From contig NZ_CP049239.1 in the NCBI RefSeq assembly GCF_015679985.1, positions 1,736,001 through 1,800,000 of the forward strand: a stretch of DNA of 64,000 bases, written 5' to 3'. Below are positions 46,386 to 55,990 of this stretch, piece by piece. The position numbers were made by a program, and so were the translations under genes. Under the pieces are notes generated by a model that was not told where the DNA came from, did no database searches, and worked only from the letters and a program-made list of their open reading frames with translations. Within the stretch, counting starts at the first letter, position 1; each line of letters opens with the position of its first letter. This stretch comes from Campylobacter concisus (GTDB lineage Bacteria; Campylobacterota; Campylobacteria; Campylobacterales; Campylobacteraceae).

Positions 46386-49001
46386 CTAAATCTCTTTTAT
46401 ATCCTTACCTCTATAAGCAAAGGCGATTAGTAAAGCCAAGAGCATTAAAAGCAAATAAAGCAAATTTGAAACGCTAAATCCATCGCCATTTGCGTATGAG
46501 TGAAGTCCGCTTAGATAGAAATTTACACCAAAATAGGTAAAAATAACTGAACCAAAAGAGAGCACACTAGCTACCAAAAAGGTAAAAATATTTTTTAATC
46601 TTGGGATAAATCTTAAATGAAGCACAATGGCATAAATAATTATCGTAATATATGACCAGCTCTCTTTGCTGTCCCAGCCCCAGTATCTACCCCAGCTCTC
46701 ATTTGCCCAGACGCCGCCAAGAAAATTTCCAATAGTTAGCAAGCTAAGTCCTATGATGAGGCTTAGCTCATCAGTTGCAGCGAGGTATCTTATCTGTTCA
46801 CTAAGCTTTTGCTCGTTTTTTTGATTTTTTATAGCCATTAAAAGAAGCCCAAGAAGCCCGAGCACAAAGCTAAAGCCCAAAAAGCCGTAGCTTGCCGTGA
46901 TGACACTTACATGCACGCTAAGCCAAAATGACTTTAAAACTGGGACTAGATTTGTTATTTGTGGATTTATAAAATTTAGATGAGCGACCAGCAAGCTCAC
47001 ACTTGCAAAAAGTGAAGCAGCTCCAAGAGCAAAGTTTTGATGTTTAAAAAATAAAACTCCAGCTAGTACACTTGCAAGCGAGATATAGACTAAGCTCTCA
47101 TAAGCATCACTCCAAGGTGCATGCCCTGAGATATAAGCACGAAGAGCTAAATTTAACAAATGCACCGCAAAGCCAAAATAAAATGCAAGGCTTAATGCGC
47201 TTTCAAATCTAAATTTCTTTCCAGAAAATAGCCTATAAAAACCAAGAGCGAGCGAAACTAGCCCAAGAATCATGTAAAAATATATAAGAAATTTAAAAAT
47301 TTCCATTTGATTATAAAGCACCTCAAGCTCCACCTTTGCCTCGCTTGGCACAAGAGAGCCTAGAGTGTTTCTTTGATAACTTGAAATTTTCTCCAAACTC
47401 CTATCAGCCTCTTTGCACTCACCACTTTTTACGCAAAGGCTTAAATTTTCTATATAAGCGCCTAAAACGCTTTTAAGCTCGCTTGAAATTTCACTTGAGC
47501 CAAAGGATTCATTTACGCCTAGCCACGTTAATTTATCGCCATTTTTAGCTGGTATAAATTTTAAAATTTCTCCCTTTAGTGCAAGGTATAAGATATTTAG
47601 CCTCTCGTCAAATTTAATGACATCGTTATCAAATTTATCTCTTTTTGAGGCGGATTTTTCATTTGCAGCTTCTACAAATTTAGCCAGCTTATACTCGCCA
47701 TTTTCGTTAAAGACATCGTTAAAACTAGCAAATTTTTCATTAACTCCCAAAAGCTCGCCCACACGCTCACTTGTGATCTTTACTAATCTTTTATCCATCC
47801 ACTCTTTTGGCGAGATGGCAAAAGAGAGCATTAGCTCCTCGCTACTAAGCCCAAAGAGCGTGGTTTTGGTTGAAATTTTACTTATCACAGCTCTTGAGTA
47901 AGAGCCAGCTGGAGCGATTCTGCTATCAGCTTGAGTCAAAATTTTGGCAAATTTGCTTGCATGTATCTCTAAATTTTTATTATTTTCATCGGCAAAATTT
48001 GGAGTAGCATTTAAAAGCAAAATAGCCAAAAATGCGATTTGGGAACTTTTTATAAAATTTAGTAGCCTAAAAAATCGGCTCTTTTTGCTAAATAAATTTG
48101 CCAAAAAGCCAACGCAAAGCAAAAAATATCCGATATAAGTTGGGATTTTGCCAGGATCACGGCTGATCTCAAAAGCACTTCCAAGCTCGTCAGGATCGTA
48201 TGAAGACTGAAAAATTTTATAGCCATCAATCGTTAGTGGACTATTTAGCGAGATGTCGTACTTACCACCAGCGATACTTACTTTACTTGTATAAGATGAT
48301 GGACTATTTAGCCCTGCATATCGCTCTAAAATGAACTCATCAAGCTTTAATGAAAATGGTAAATTTAAAGCCTTTGAGCTAAAGTAAAATTTCACCTCTT
48401 GCCCACCAAAACTTAGCACACTAGGCTCCAGCTCATATCCAGCTCCGCCTTTTAGCTTAACACTCTTTTTTTCGCCGTTAAAGCTTATTTCTAAACTAAG
48501 CGTAGCTGGAGCGTTTTTCTCATCTTTTTTATATCCAAGCAGGTTAATTATAAATTCCTTGCCGTCTATAAATTTTTTAAACTCAAAGTCGTTTTTACCA
48601 AATAAGCTTAATTTTAATGGATAACTAAAATTTTCTCCAAGCATTTCGACTCTAAGATAAGGCTTGACGCTTTGCATTAAATTTGAGCTTTGCAAGGTTC
48701 TAAGATGCATAACGCCCTCTTCGCCAAAATACCTTGTAAGCGTGGCTCCGATGAAGATAACGATAAAAGCAAGATGTATCAAAAATGCGCCAAATTTTTT
48801 ATACATCTTGGTTTTTACGATACTAATGGCTAAACAAATAGTGCAAGCAAACATAACACACTCGTACCAAAGCGCTTCATAGACAAGCACTCTGGCCGTT
48901 TGTGTGTCATAAAAATTTTCTAAAAAAGTCGCAAGCCCTGCACCAAAAGCAAGAATAAATAATAATATCAAAGACAAGCGGTAGATATTTAAAATTCTCA
49001 T
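46386..49001 (-). CDS. ccsA1: Dedicated cytochrome c heme lyase, ResB-CcsA fusion
   Basis: 871 residues. The ResB-like N-terminal part (about 1-330) has early membrane helices and a periplasmic region. A second periplasmic region (about 345-560) follows, and then the CcsA core with the heme-handling WGRYWGWDSKESW motif near residue 770 and conserved His residues. It attaches heme to apocytochromes in the periplasm. Campylobacterota carry several paralogues; in W. succinogenes the one in the mcc cluster (CcsA1) recognises the unusual CX15CH motif of MccA. The neighbouring MccA here has that motif, so the same specificity is expected. Confidence 0.9.
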   Translation of the reverse strand: MRILNIYRLSLILLFILAFGAGLATFLENFYDTQTARVLVYEALWYECVMFACTICLAISIVKTKMYKKFGAFLIHLAFIVIFIGATLTRYFGEEGVMHLRTLQSSNLMQSVKPYLRVEMLGENFSYPLKLSLFGKNDFEFKKFIDGKEFIINLLGYKKDEKNAPATLSLEISFNGEKKSVKLKGGAGYELEPSVLSFGGQEVKFYFSSKALNLPFSLKLDEFILERYAGLNSPSSYTSKVSIAGGKYDISLNSPLTIDGYKIFQSSYDPDELGSAFEISRDPGKIPTYIGYFLLCVGFLANLFSKKSRFFRLLNFIKSSQIAFLAILLLNATPNFADENNKNLEIHASKFAKILTQADSRIAPAGSYSRAVISKISTKTTLFGLSSEELMLSFAISPKEWMDKRLVKITSERVGELLGVNEKFASFNDVFNENGEYKLAKFVEAANEKSASKRDKFDNDVIKFDERLNILYLALKGEILKFIPAKNGDKLTWLGVNESFGSSEISSELKSVLGAYIENLSLCVKSGECKEADRSLEKISSYQRNTLGSLVPSEAKVELEVLYNQMEIFKFLIYFYMILGLVSLALGFYRLFSGKKFRFESALSLAFYFGFAVHLLNLALRAYISGHAPWSDAYESLVYISLASVLAGVLFFKHQNFALGAASLFASVSLLVAHLNFINPQITNLVPVLKSFWLSVHVSVITASYGFLGFSFVLGLLGLLLMAIKNQKNEQKLSEQIRYLAATDELSLIIGLSLLTIGNFLGGVWANESWGRYWGWDSKESWSYITIIIYAIVLHLRFIPRLKNIFTFLVASVLSFGSVIFTYFGVNFYLSGLHSYANGDGFSVSNLLYLLLMLLALLIAFAYRGKDIKEI

Positions 49002-49015
49002 CGCCCGCCTCTGCC

Positions 49016-49981
49016 TTAGATGCTATAAGTTTGTCCCGCATAAAGTATAAATACCCTAAGCAGTAAAACACCAATAACAGCCGCTAATGAACTGATATAA
49101 AAGCTAAATTTTAGGCTAGCTACTTTTTTGCCAAATGCAAAATTTAAAACAAAAGGCACAATGAAGCCAACTAGCACAACACCAAGCCAAAAGAAATTTG
49201 CCCAAACACCGCTATAAAAAGCAACAGCTGCATTTTGCTGATAACTTGAACCAAGCAAAAGCGATACAAAAAGCATTAAAATGAGTAAAATTTCAGCTCC
49301 CAAAACGCTAAATTCTACGCTATGAAGCGAATGAAGGTCGCTTGAATGTGGATCTTCTTTAAATAAAGCTGCTGCGACCAAGCTACTGCCACTTATACCA
49401 GCACTTAGTCCTGAAGCTATAAATAAAGCTGGAAGCACAGCTGTGTTTAAGAGCGGGAATCTAATCAAAACTGAGATCAAAAATCCAGTATAAGCACAAA
49501 TTATTACAGCAAAAATAAGACAAATACGACTTAAAAATGGATAAAGCGGTATTAAAATTTTCATTATTAATGCAAAAAGAGTGCTAAAAGATTTTAAACT
49601 TTTGGCTAAGAAATTTGAAATCTCATCATTAAATGCATAAATGCACATCAAAAAGCTAAGCGGTATAAATACACAAAGTCCAGCAACACCGATAGACATA
49701 ACTGATGTGAAATTATAATTAATCAAAATTTTCCAAAACAAAAGTGGCTTTTCAAGATCAGCTATCAAGCAAACCATACCAAGCATGATGCTAACAAATG
49801 CTAAAAGCGAAGCAGCCTTGAAAAATGGGCTAAAGCTCTCTTGCTTTTTATAGTGTTTTAAAAGTATAGCAGCGATTAGCGCTCCACCACTCATACCAGC
49901 TAGCAAAAGATAAACAGCGATCGGCCAGCCCCACTCTACTCCATGCGAAAATGTTGCAGTGAAATTTAATGCACCATCCAT
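49016..49981 (-). CDS. mccD: NrfD-like membrane quinol dehydrogenase subunit
   Basis: 321 residues, about eight to nine membrane helices with no heme motif; the N-terminal WGWPIAVYLLLAGMSGGALI segment is characteristic of NrfD/PsrC. Oxidises menaquinol and passes electrons to the Fe-S partner encoded 1 nt upstream. Together they form the electron input to the sulfite reductase. Confidence 0.92.
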   Translation of the reverse strand: MDGALNFTATFSHGVEWGWPIAVYLLLAGMSGGALIAAILLKHYKKQESFSPFFKAASLLAFVSIMLGMVCLIADLEKPLLFWKILINYNFTSVMSIGVAGLCVFIPLSFLMCIYAFNDEISNFLAKSLKSFSTLFALIMKILIPLYPFLSRICLIFAVIICAYTGFLISVLIRFPLLNTAVLPALFIASGLSAGISGSSLVAAALFKEDPHSSDLHSLHSVEFSVLGAEILLILMLFVSLLLGSSYQQNAAVAFYSGVWANFFWLGVVLVGFIVPFVLNFAFGKKVASLKFSFYISSLAAVIGVLLLRVFILYAGQTYSI

Positions 49982-49982
49982 C

Positions 49983-50654
49983 TTACACCCCCATTTTTAC
50001 TTTAGGAATATATCTAAGGCTTGGTTTTGTGCCAAGCTCTGCTCTTAGCCTTATGCTATCTTTTACAGCTAGTAGCTTACTGATGTGCGAATCTTCATCG
50101 TTAAGATCACCAAAGACGATCGCCTCATATCTACAAGCTTCTACGCAAGCTGGCTCTTTTTCGTCCTTTAAATTTGTATCTACGCAAAAGTTACAGCTTT
50201 GAGCTGAATGCGTAACCTTATCGATATATCTCACATCATATGGACAGGCTACGATGCAGTATTTACAGGCGATGCAGTCATCTATATTTGTAGTTTGTAT
50301 GCCAGTTTTTTCGTCTTTATGACAAGCCTTGGTTGGACAAACAGCTACACAAGGCGCATCGACACACTGCTGACAAGATACTCTTACAAATCTTTTATCT
50401 AGTAAATTTTTAGGATTAGTCTTATCTTCTATAAAAAGTCTCATCTGTCCTTTTGGGACTAAATTTACCTTTCTGCAAGCTATCTCGCAGTCTGTACAGC
50501 CAACACATTTATTTTGGTCAAATATCATACCAAAGTGTGGTTTTTTTACACTTTCTTCACTCTTAAAAGCAAAACCACTACTTGCCGCACCAGCACCAGC
50601 AGCCACAACTACCATGCTTTTTAAAAAGGCTCTTCTATTTTTTTGATTTTGCAT
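49983..50654 (-). CDS. mccC: Periplasmic four-cluster ferredoxin subunit
   Basis: 223 residues. A twin-arginine-like signal (KNRRAFLKSMVVVAAGAGA), then four 4Fe-4S sites: CVGCTDCEIAC, CQQCVDAPCVAVC, CIACKYCIVAC and CNFC...CVEAC. This is the NrfC/DmsB family. ATG 50652-50654 with GGAG is chosen over an ATG four codons earlier. It transfers electrons from the NrfD-like subunit to MccA. Confidence 0.92.
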   Translation of the reverse strand: MQNQKNRRAFLKSMVVVAAGAGAASSGFAFKSEESVKKPHFGMIFDQNKCVGCTDCEIACRKVNLVPKGQMRLFIEDKTNPKNLLDKRFVRVSCQQCVDAPCVAVCPTKACHKDEKTGIQTTNIDDCIACKYCIVACPYDVRYIDKVTHSAQSCNFCVDTNLKDEKEPACVEACRYEAIVFGDLNDEDSHISKLLAVKDSIRLRAELGTKPSLRYIPKVKMGV

Positions 50655-50674
50655 TTTTAACTCCATTTTATATC

Positions 50675-51433
50675 TTAATGAGGCTTTTTAATGCCCTCAT
50701 TTAGTTCTTTTTCGTGAATTTTCTTTGCAGCCTCGGCTAATTCACCTGGCTTTAAGACCTTAACAAGCTCTATCTCAAAAACAATAGTCTCGCCTCCAGG
50801 TATACCCTCCATGCCGCTATCGCCATACGCAAGTTCTGGCGGGATAACAAATTTAAACTTATCGCCCTCTTTCATGAGCATTAAGCCCTCTTCAAGACCT
50901 GGGATCAAATTTAGCATAGAAAGATGAGCTGGAGCCTCTTTTGTCTCATCAAAGACCTTACCATCGATAAAGCTAGCTTTGTAGTTTGCTATGATGATAC
51001 TCTCTTGTTTTGGAGTCGCTCCTTTTTTGCTTGATTTTAAAATTTCATATTGCAATTTTGATTTTGTCGTTTTTACATTTTTATTTTTTGCATTTTTATC
51101 CATAAAAGCCTTGCCTTGCTTTAAATTCTCTTTAAGTATGGCGGCTTCTTTTTCTTTTACTATCTTGTCTAAATTTTCAGCTCTTTTGTTTAGTAGCTTT
51201 GCTATCTCATCATCGCTTAGTTTTAGCTCTCCTTTTAGTGCATCACTAAAACCTTTGATAACGGCCTCAGCATCGTAGCTAATGCCTATTTGTTTTTGTT
51301 CAAGTAACCCTTTTAAAACATATCCACCACTTGTTGCTCCCATAGCATAAGACTCATTTGAATCTACATTTGCAAGCAAACCATAAGCACTTAAGCTAAG
51401 AAGTAGCGTAAATTTTAAAACCTTATTTTTCAT
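50675..51433 (-). CDS. mccB: FKBP-type peptidyl-prolyl cis-trans isomerase
   Basis: 252 residues: signal peptide, a Mip/FkpA-like helical dimerisation domain (about 25-140, LKLSDDEIAKLLNKRAE) and an FKBP domain (about 140-235) with GKVFDET, the LIPGLEEGL loop and FVIPPELAYGDSG. Periplasmic folding helper. Its place directly after mccA, as in W. succinogenes, implies service to the octaheme protein. Confidence 0.93.
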   Translation of the reverse strand: MKNKVLKFTLLLSLSAYGLLANVDSNESYAMGATSGGYVLKGLLEQKQIGISYDAEAVIKGFSDALKGELKLSDDEIAKLLNKRAENLDKIVKEKEAAILKENLKQGKAFMDKNAKNKNVKTTKSKLQYEILKSSKKGATPKQESIIIANYKASFIDGKVFDETKEAPAHLSMLNLIPGLEEGLMLMKEGDKFKFVIPPELAYGDSGMEGIPGGETIVFEIELVKVLKPGELAEAAKKIHEKELNEGIKKPH

Positions 51434-51477
51434 ATCAAACCCTTAAGATTAAAGGGGCTAAAACTAGCCCCTAAATG

Positions 51478-53544
51478 CTATAAATTTTTATTCAAAATTC
51501 TTTGAGCTTCTTTTATATACTCTTTTGATGCATCGAGTTTTTGTTTAGTAAATTTAAATCCGTGCATACCCCACGAACCATCTTTTTCAACCATATCGAT
51601 GATCTCTTGAGCATTTTGGATAAGCTCATAAACTCTTACTTTATCACTTGCATCAAGTTTTTTAGTCTCAAGTAGTGAGTAAAGTCCTTCAATACCAATC
51701 TTAACTTCAGAGAATTCATTCTTAACTGGAGTTTGCCATCCCATAACTTCATCATAAACTTGTTTTTGGTTTTTGAAGTGAAGTGTTGGTTTTAGCTCAG
51801 ATAATACTGGGCTATGGCAGCCTTTGGTATCTTTCATATCTTTATCAGCCCAAGATGTTCTAGCGCAAGCCCACATCAAGTCAACGTAGTTATGGCCATT
51901 TTTATCTCTCTCAAAGTGCCAATCTTTAGCATCTCTTGGACCTTTAGCAGCATCGCCTGGTACTAGAGATTTCTCTTTTGGATCAACCATGATCTTCCAG
52001 ATGTGAGAGCGTCTTTGAGTATCAAAGCCAGCGTTGTCTTGGAACTGAACAGCGTAGAAATTCTCACAACTCATCATAAATGGCATGTGGCAAGATGCAC
52101 AAGTGTTATCTTTGTGAGTATCTGCTTTAGATGCGATATATGCTTGAGTTTCGTGGCAATCTTTACACTCTTTTCTAATTTTTGGTTTAGTATAGAATGA
52201 GCTTAGATAGCCTTGTTCTGAGTTATAGTTCATACCTGTTACGCTCTTATCGCCTACAACTGGACCTGTGTTATCATGTGGATCGTGGCAAGTAACACAT
52301 CTCATACCTTTGTCATAGTGAGCTGTAAAGTATGATTGTGAACCTTCAGAACCACATCCTGGTCCCATTGATTTAAATTTAGAGCTAAGTGATAGATCAA
52401 GCTTACCGTTATTAAGAGGATTAGCACGAGCTAGATCTGGGCTAAAGTTAAATCTTTGGTGGCAGCGTTCGCAGTTTGATGTTCTAAAATTCGTAGCGCC
52501 GTCAAGGTGACCACCGGCTCCGTGGCACTCCTCACAGCTTACGCCTTTTGAGATAGTGTGTTTTTGAAGCTCTTTGGCATTACCAAGTGCTGCGTAAAAT
52601 TCTGCTTTTGATTTGAAATCGAATTTAACTGGGTGACAAACTTCACAATATGATGAGTTTGCTTGGAAAAACATCGACTTTTTATGTTTTGCGGCGTATG
52701 AAGCTAGACCTCTAACATATCCGCCATTGTCGCCATACTCTTCAAGAGTGCCAGGAAATTCTGGAACAAGCTCTTTTATCTTTTTAACAGTAGCGTCGTC
52801 TAAATTTAACGCCCATGTTCTTTGCCATTGGTTACCACCAGCTACGATCTGACCTGTGCCATCTCTTAGCAAGCCGCCCTCAACGTAGTAAGTACCACGA
52901 AGTAGCCATGCATCTACGTAGCCCATTTTGGTTCTTAAGTGACCAACGGTTGCGTAGATGACATCTGGAGTGATACCTTTTGGAAGGATAGAAGCGGTAT
53001 CTTTGTCAAATACTGGCTCAGTTAGGTTGTTATTAACCTCTGGGTGCTCACCAGGAAAACGCATAGTAGTTGCGTGGCGAGATCTGCTCCACACTTCATA
53101 CTGAGCTGGGTGACACTCACCGCACTTTTCTGGTCCTACAAATTTATTAGGAAACTGAAGCGATGAAGTGGCTGGAATTCTATACATCATAGAGCTATAA
53201 CCCTTACCGCCATCTCTTTTACTAAGCTTTGACATATCAAAGCCATGTCCCTCGGCAAGCCACTCTAAGCCACGGTCGTGAACGACCATTTTACCGACGG
53301 TTTTACCACCATATTTTGTAAAAATAGGGTGGTTTTTAAATAACCAGTTATACATCTCTTGCTCTTCTACAACGTAGTCTTGCAAGGAGATAACACCTCT
53401 ACTTTGCAGTGTGCCTTTAGGATTTGCGATAACATCACGTGCTTTATCGGACATCTGCATATTATGCTCTTCGCAACAGGCTTGTGAAGCGAAGATGCTA
53501 ACACCCATGAGCAAACCAGCTAAGGCTTTTTGTAGATTTCTCAT
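51478..53544 (-). CDS. mccA: Octaheme cytochrome c sulfite reductase
   Basis: 688 residues with a signal peptide (about 1-22). Seven CXXCH motifs start at C141, C300, C337, C358, C416, C460 and C482, and one CX15CH runs C560 to H577. Two non-heme cysteines, C397 and C493, are 96 residues apart, exactly the spacing of the copper ligands Cys399/Cys495 in W. succinogenes MccA. This is therefore a heme c-copper sulfite reductase that makes sulfide in the periplasm. A strong AAAGGAGG precedes the ATG. The first CXXCH marks hemes in order, the CX15CH the active-site heme. Confidence 0.97.
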   Translation of the reverse strand: MRNLQKALAGLLMGVSIFASQACCEEHNMQMSDKARDVIANPKGTLQSRGVISLQDYVVEEQEMYNWLFKNHPIFTKYGGKTVGKMVVHDRGLEWLAEGHGFDMSKLSKRDGGKGYSSMMYRIPATSSLQFPNKFVGPEKCGECHPAQYEVWSRSRHATTMRFPGEHPEVNNNLTEPVFDKDTASILPKGITPDVIYATVGHLRTKMGYVDAWLLRGTYYVEGGLLRDGTGQIVAGGNQWQRTWALNLDDATVKKIKELVPEFPGTLEEYGDNGGYVRGLASYAAKHKKSMFFQANSSYCEVCHPVKFDFKSKAEFYAALGNAKELQKHTISKGVSCEECHGAGGHLDGATNFRTSNCERCHQRFNFSPDLARANPLNNGKLDLSLSSKFKSMGPGCGSEGSQSYFTAHYDKGMRCVTCHDPHDNTGPVVGDKSVTGMNYNSEQGYLSSFYTKPKIRKECKDCHETQAYIASKADTHKDNTCASCHMPFMMSCENFYAVQFQDNAGFDTQRRSHIWKIMVDPKEKSLVPGDAAKGPRDAKDWHFERDKNGHNYVDLMWACARTSWADKDMKDTKGCHSPVLSELKPTLHFKNQKQVYDEVMGWQTPVKNEFSEVKIGIEGLYSLLETKKLDASDKVRVYELIQNAQEIIDMVEKDGSWGMHGFKFTKQKLDASKEYIKEAQRILNKNL

Positions 53545-53571
53545 GTGCCCTCCTTTAAATTTTTTATCCTA

Positions 53572-53586
53572 AAATCAAAATGATTT
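53572..53586. promoter_or_regulatory. Candidate operator upstream of mccA
   Basis: AAATCA-AAA-TGATTT, a perfect 6-bp dyad, in the 96-base gap between mccA and mccS, 28 nt before the mccA ATG. The overlapping ATTTCATAC (53582-53590) has a one-mismatch counterpart, AATTCATAC, upstream of mccR (55815-55823). Binding by MccR is a guess. Confidence 0.35.
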
Positions 53587-53640
53587 CATACTGATAATAC
53601 TAACACCAAAAAAGGGTAGAAAAGGGGGAATTTTAATAAA

Positions 53641-55068
53641 TTATAAATTTTCGAAACTAATTGTAAATGTAATACTATTTTCATCTACGTTTCTAGCAAA
53701 GATTAGGGCGTTATTTTTGCTAGCGATTAGTCGGCTCATATATAGGCCAAGCCCGCTACCAGACTCTTTTGTGCTAAAGTGTGGCTCAAAGATAACCTTT
53801 AAAAACGAAGCTTTTATCGCTCCTGCATTATTTTGCACGCATAAATTTTTACGATTATCTTTTACAAAAGTATAAATTTTTATTACTCTTGGCTTTACAT
53901 AGCTTTGTTTAAATGCATCTTTTGCGTTATTTATAATATTTATTAAAATTTGAATTATTTCATTAAAATTTGCAAAAATCGTAAAATTTTCTCTTATATC
54001 GATCTCTACTTCGATTTGATATTTCTTAAGTGAGGCGTTTAGAATTTTTATAGTCTGATTTACTACTTCCTCTACGCTAAACTCCCTTTTTAAAGTATTT
54101 GGCTTAAAAAAGTTTTTAAAATCATCAACCGTTTCAGACATAAAATTTATCTGCTTGCTAGTCTCTTCTATAAACTCATAAATTTTTGCTTCATCAAGCT
54201 TTTTTCGCTCCTGATAGAGTTCTAAATTTATTAAAGCTGAGCTGATTTGAGCTAAAGGCTGCTTCCACTGATGTGAGATATTGCCTATCATCTCGCCCAT
54301 TGAGGCTAGGCGGCTTTGATGTATCATTAGCTGCTCGGTCTGTCTTTTGCTCTCTTCTCCGCGCCTATGCATCTTATAAACAATTAGCAAAAATATCCCA
54401 AATATAAAGGCTATCGCGCTCATTATGATGACAACCTCTTTTAAATGGTAAGAAAAAATGGCACGTAGTGGGATTTTAAAAGATAGCATTGCCATCATCT
54501 CACTTGCTTCAGAAATTTTTCCATTTGAAATTTCATAACGATCCAACATCTGTTTTGGAGCACTTTCGCTATTGTGACAGGCTAAGCAAGATGTATTTTG
54601 ACTTCTTATAGGAAGCCCTACAAAAAATTGTGAGCCATTTTCATCTTTTATAATCTTTGAAAATTTACTAAATTTATTCTCTTTAAAGCCTCTTAATACC
54701 TGCGCTTCAAATTCATTTGGCTCATGAGCTTTATTTAAAGGCGCCATGGCGACTAGTTTGTAGTCAAAGTCAAGATTGTATTTTTTCTTTTGGATATTAT
54801 AAATTTCACGGCTTATATATGAAGATGAAAGCAATCTCTCGTCAAAAAAATCCTCTTTTATAATGCCATCATGTTTTAGCTGCTCTATTAGCGGACGCTG
54901 AACGCCTGCAATGTACTCTCTTACAGAATTTATACTCTCAAGCACATAATACGCCTCTTTTTTGGCATCTTTCATTGCAAGATTATTATAAAAATTTAAA
55001 ACAAGTGCGGATATTAAGAGATAAACAAAGATAAAAACACTTACGATTAGCTGAAATTTATATTTCAC
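53641..55068 (-). CDS. mccS: Sensor histidine kinase with periplasmic heme c motif
   Basis: 475 residues. Membrane helices at about 6-26 and 211-231 flank a periplasmic DUF3365/Tll0287-like domain containing C161-L-A-C164-H165, a c-type heme attachment motif. The cytoplasmic part has the H-box MIGNISHQWKQP (H266), N-box IINNAKDAF and G-box GSGLGLYMSR. It likely senses redox state, sulfite or a related ligand through heme and phosphorylates the adjacent response regulator. Overlaps that gene by 11 nt. Confidence 0.92.
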   Translation of the reverse strand: MKYKFQLIVSVFIFVYLLISALVLNFYNNLAMKDAKKEAYYVLESINSVREYIAGVQRPLIEQLKHDGIIKEDFFDERLLSSSYISREIYNIQKKKYNLDFDYKLVAMAPLNKAHEPNEFEAQVLRGFKENKFSKFSKIIKDENGSQFFVGLPIRSQNTSCLACHNSESAPKQMLDRYEISNGKISEASEMMAMLSFKIPLRAIFSYHLKEVVIIMSAIAFIFGIFLLIVYKMHRRGEESKRQTEQLMIHQSRLASMGEMIGNISHQWKQPLAQISSALINLELYQERKKLDEAKIYEFIEETSKQINFMSETVDDFKNFFKPNTLKREFSVEEVVNQTIKILNASLKKYQIEVEIDIRENFTIFANFNEIIQILINIINNAKDAFKQSYVKPRVIKIYTFVKDNRKNLCVQNNAGAIKASFLKVIFEPHFSTKESGSGLGLYMSRLIASKNNALIFARNVDENSITFTISFENL

Positions 55069-55747
55069 AAAGATAACCTACACCGTATAAATTTTTAATC
55101 ACATCTTTGCCAAGCTTCCTTCTAAGCTCTTTTACGATCGTCTTTATCGCCTCTTTGCTTGGCTGCTCATACTCCCAAATATAATCAAAAATTTGTTCAT
55201 AAGTTATAGTTTGATTTTTGTTGTTTAAAAAATACTCTAAAAGCCTACTTTCACTCTTACTTAGATGAGAAATTTCACCATTTATATAAAGTACTTTTTT
55301 GCCAAAATCGTATTCTAATTCATCATTTAGCCTAAGAGTAGGTTTGCGTCCAACAAGCTCTAAAGCAACGTCTTCTAGGGCCTTTATAAATGATTTTTTA
55401 TCATATGGCTTTGCAAGATATCTTGTGATCTTTAGCTCAACCGCTCTCCACAAATACTCTTGCTCGACATGGCTTGATAAGATCACGATAGGAATTTTTT
55501 GATTTATGGTTCTTACTTTTTTAGCGATCTCTAGGCCATCGATGTTTGGCACGCTTATATCAAGCACCAAAACATCATAAGCATCGCTCATCGCTAGCTC
55601 AAGTGCATCATAGCCATCTGTTACACCATTTACTTCGGCAAAAAATAGTTCCAAAGAAGCACAAATATTTTTTAAAATCGCCTCTTCATCTTCAAGGCAA
55701 AGGACCTTTTTATTTGATAAAACGTCTAAAATATCATATTCTTGCAT
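55058..55747 (-). CDS. mccR: OmpR-family response regulator
   Basis: 229 residues. Receiver domain with the acidic pair after KVLCLEDEE, phosphoacceptor D63 (VLVLDISVP) and Lys in YLAKPYDKK; C-terminal winged helix (LSKSESRLLEYFLNN, IKTIVKELRRKLG, YGVGYLCEI). First gene of the mcc locus and the likely regulator of mccA. A possible -10 (TAATAT) lies at 55772-55777. Confidence 0.93.
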   Translation of the reverse strand: MQEYDILDVLSNKKVLCLEDEEAILKNICASLELFFAEVNGVTDGYDALELAMSDAYDVLVLDISVPNIDGLEIAKKVRTINQKIPIVILSSHVEQEYLWRAVELKITRYLAKPYDKKSFIKALEDVALELVGRKPTLRLNDELEYDFGKKVLYINGEISHLSKSESRLLEYFLNNKNQTITYEQIFDYIWEYEQPSKEAIKTIVKELRRKLGKDVIKNLYGVGYLCEI

Positions 55748-55938
55748 AGCTTCATCTCGCTTTTTGAGCAGATATTATCACTTGGTAGCTTAAAAAATAA
55801 GATTATCTAAAAAATAATTCATACCAATATAAAAAACAGATTACTTTTAAAAATTAAACTATAAATTTTTGTTGAAGTGATTTGAAGTCTTGATTAAAAT
55901 TTTTCTATGAGTACTATTTTGGATTTTTCTAAAAATTT

Positions 55939-55973
55939 TAGCTATCAATCAATTTAAAAAAGAAAGATAGCTA
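55939..55973 (-). terminator. Possible terminator of pyrE
   Basis: TAGCTATC (55939-55946) and GATAGCTA (55966-55973), perfect 8-bp stem with a 19-nt A/T-rich loop, 18 nt past the pyrE stop. No good T run. The rest of 55748-55990 holds only the mccR promoter region. Confidence 0.4.
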
Positions 55974-55990
55974 TATTTATAGTATAAATT

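Noticed and set aside
53621-53630. G5 tract near the mccS stop as a phase-variation switch
   Set aside because: Five Gs is short for Campylobacter contingency tracts, and it lies between genes.
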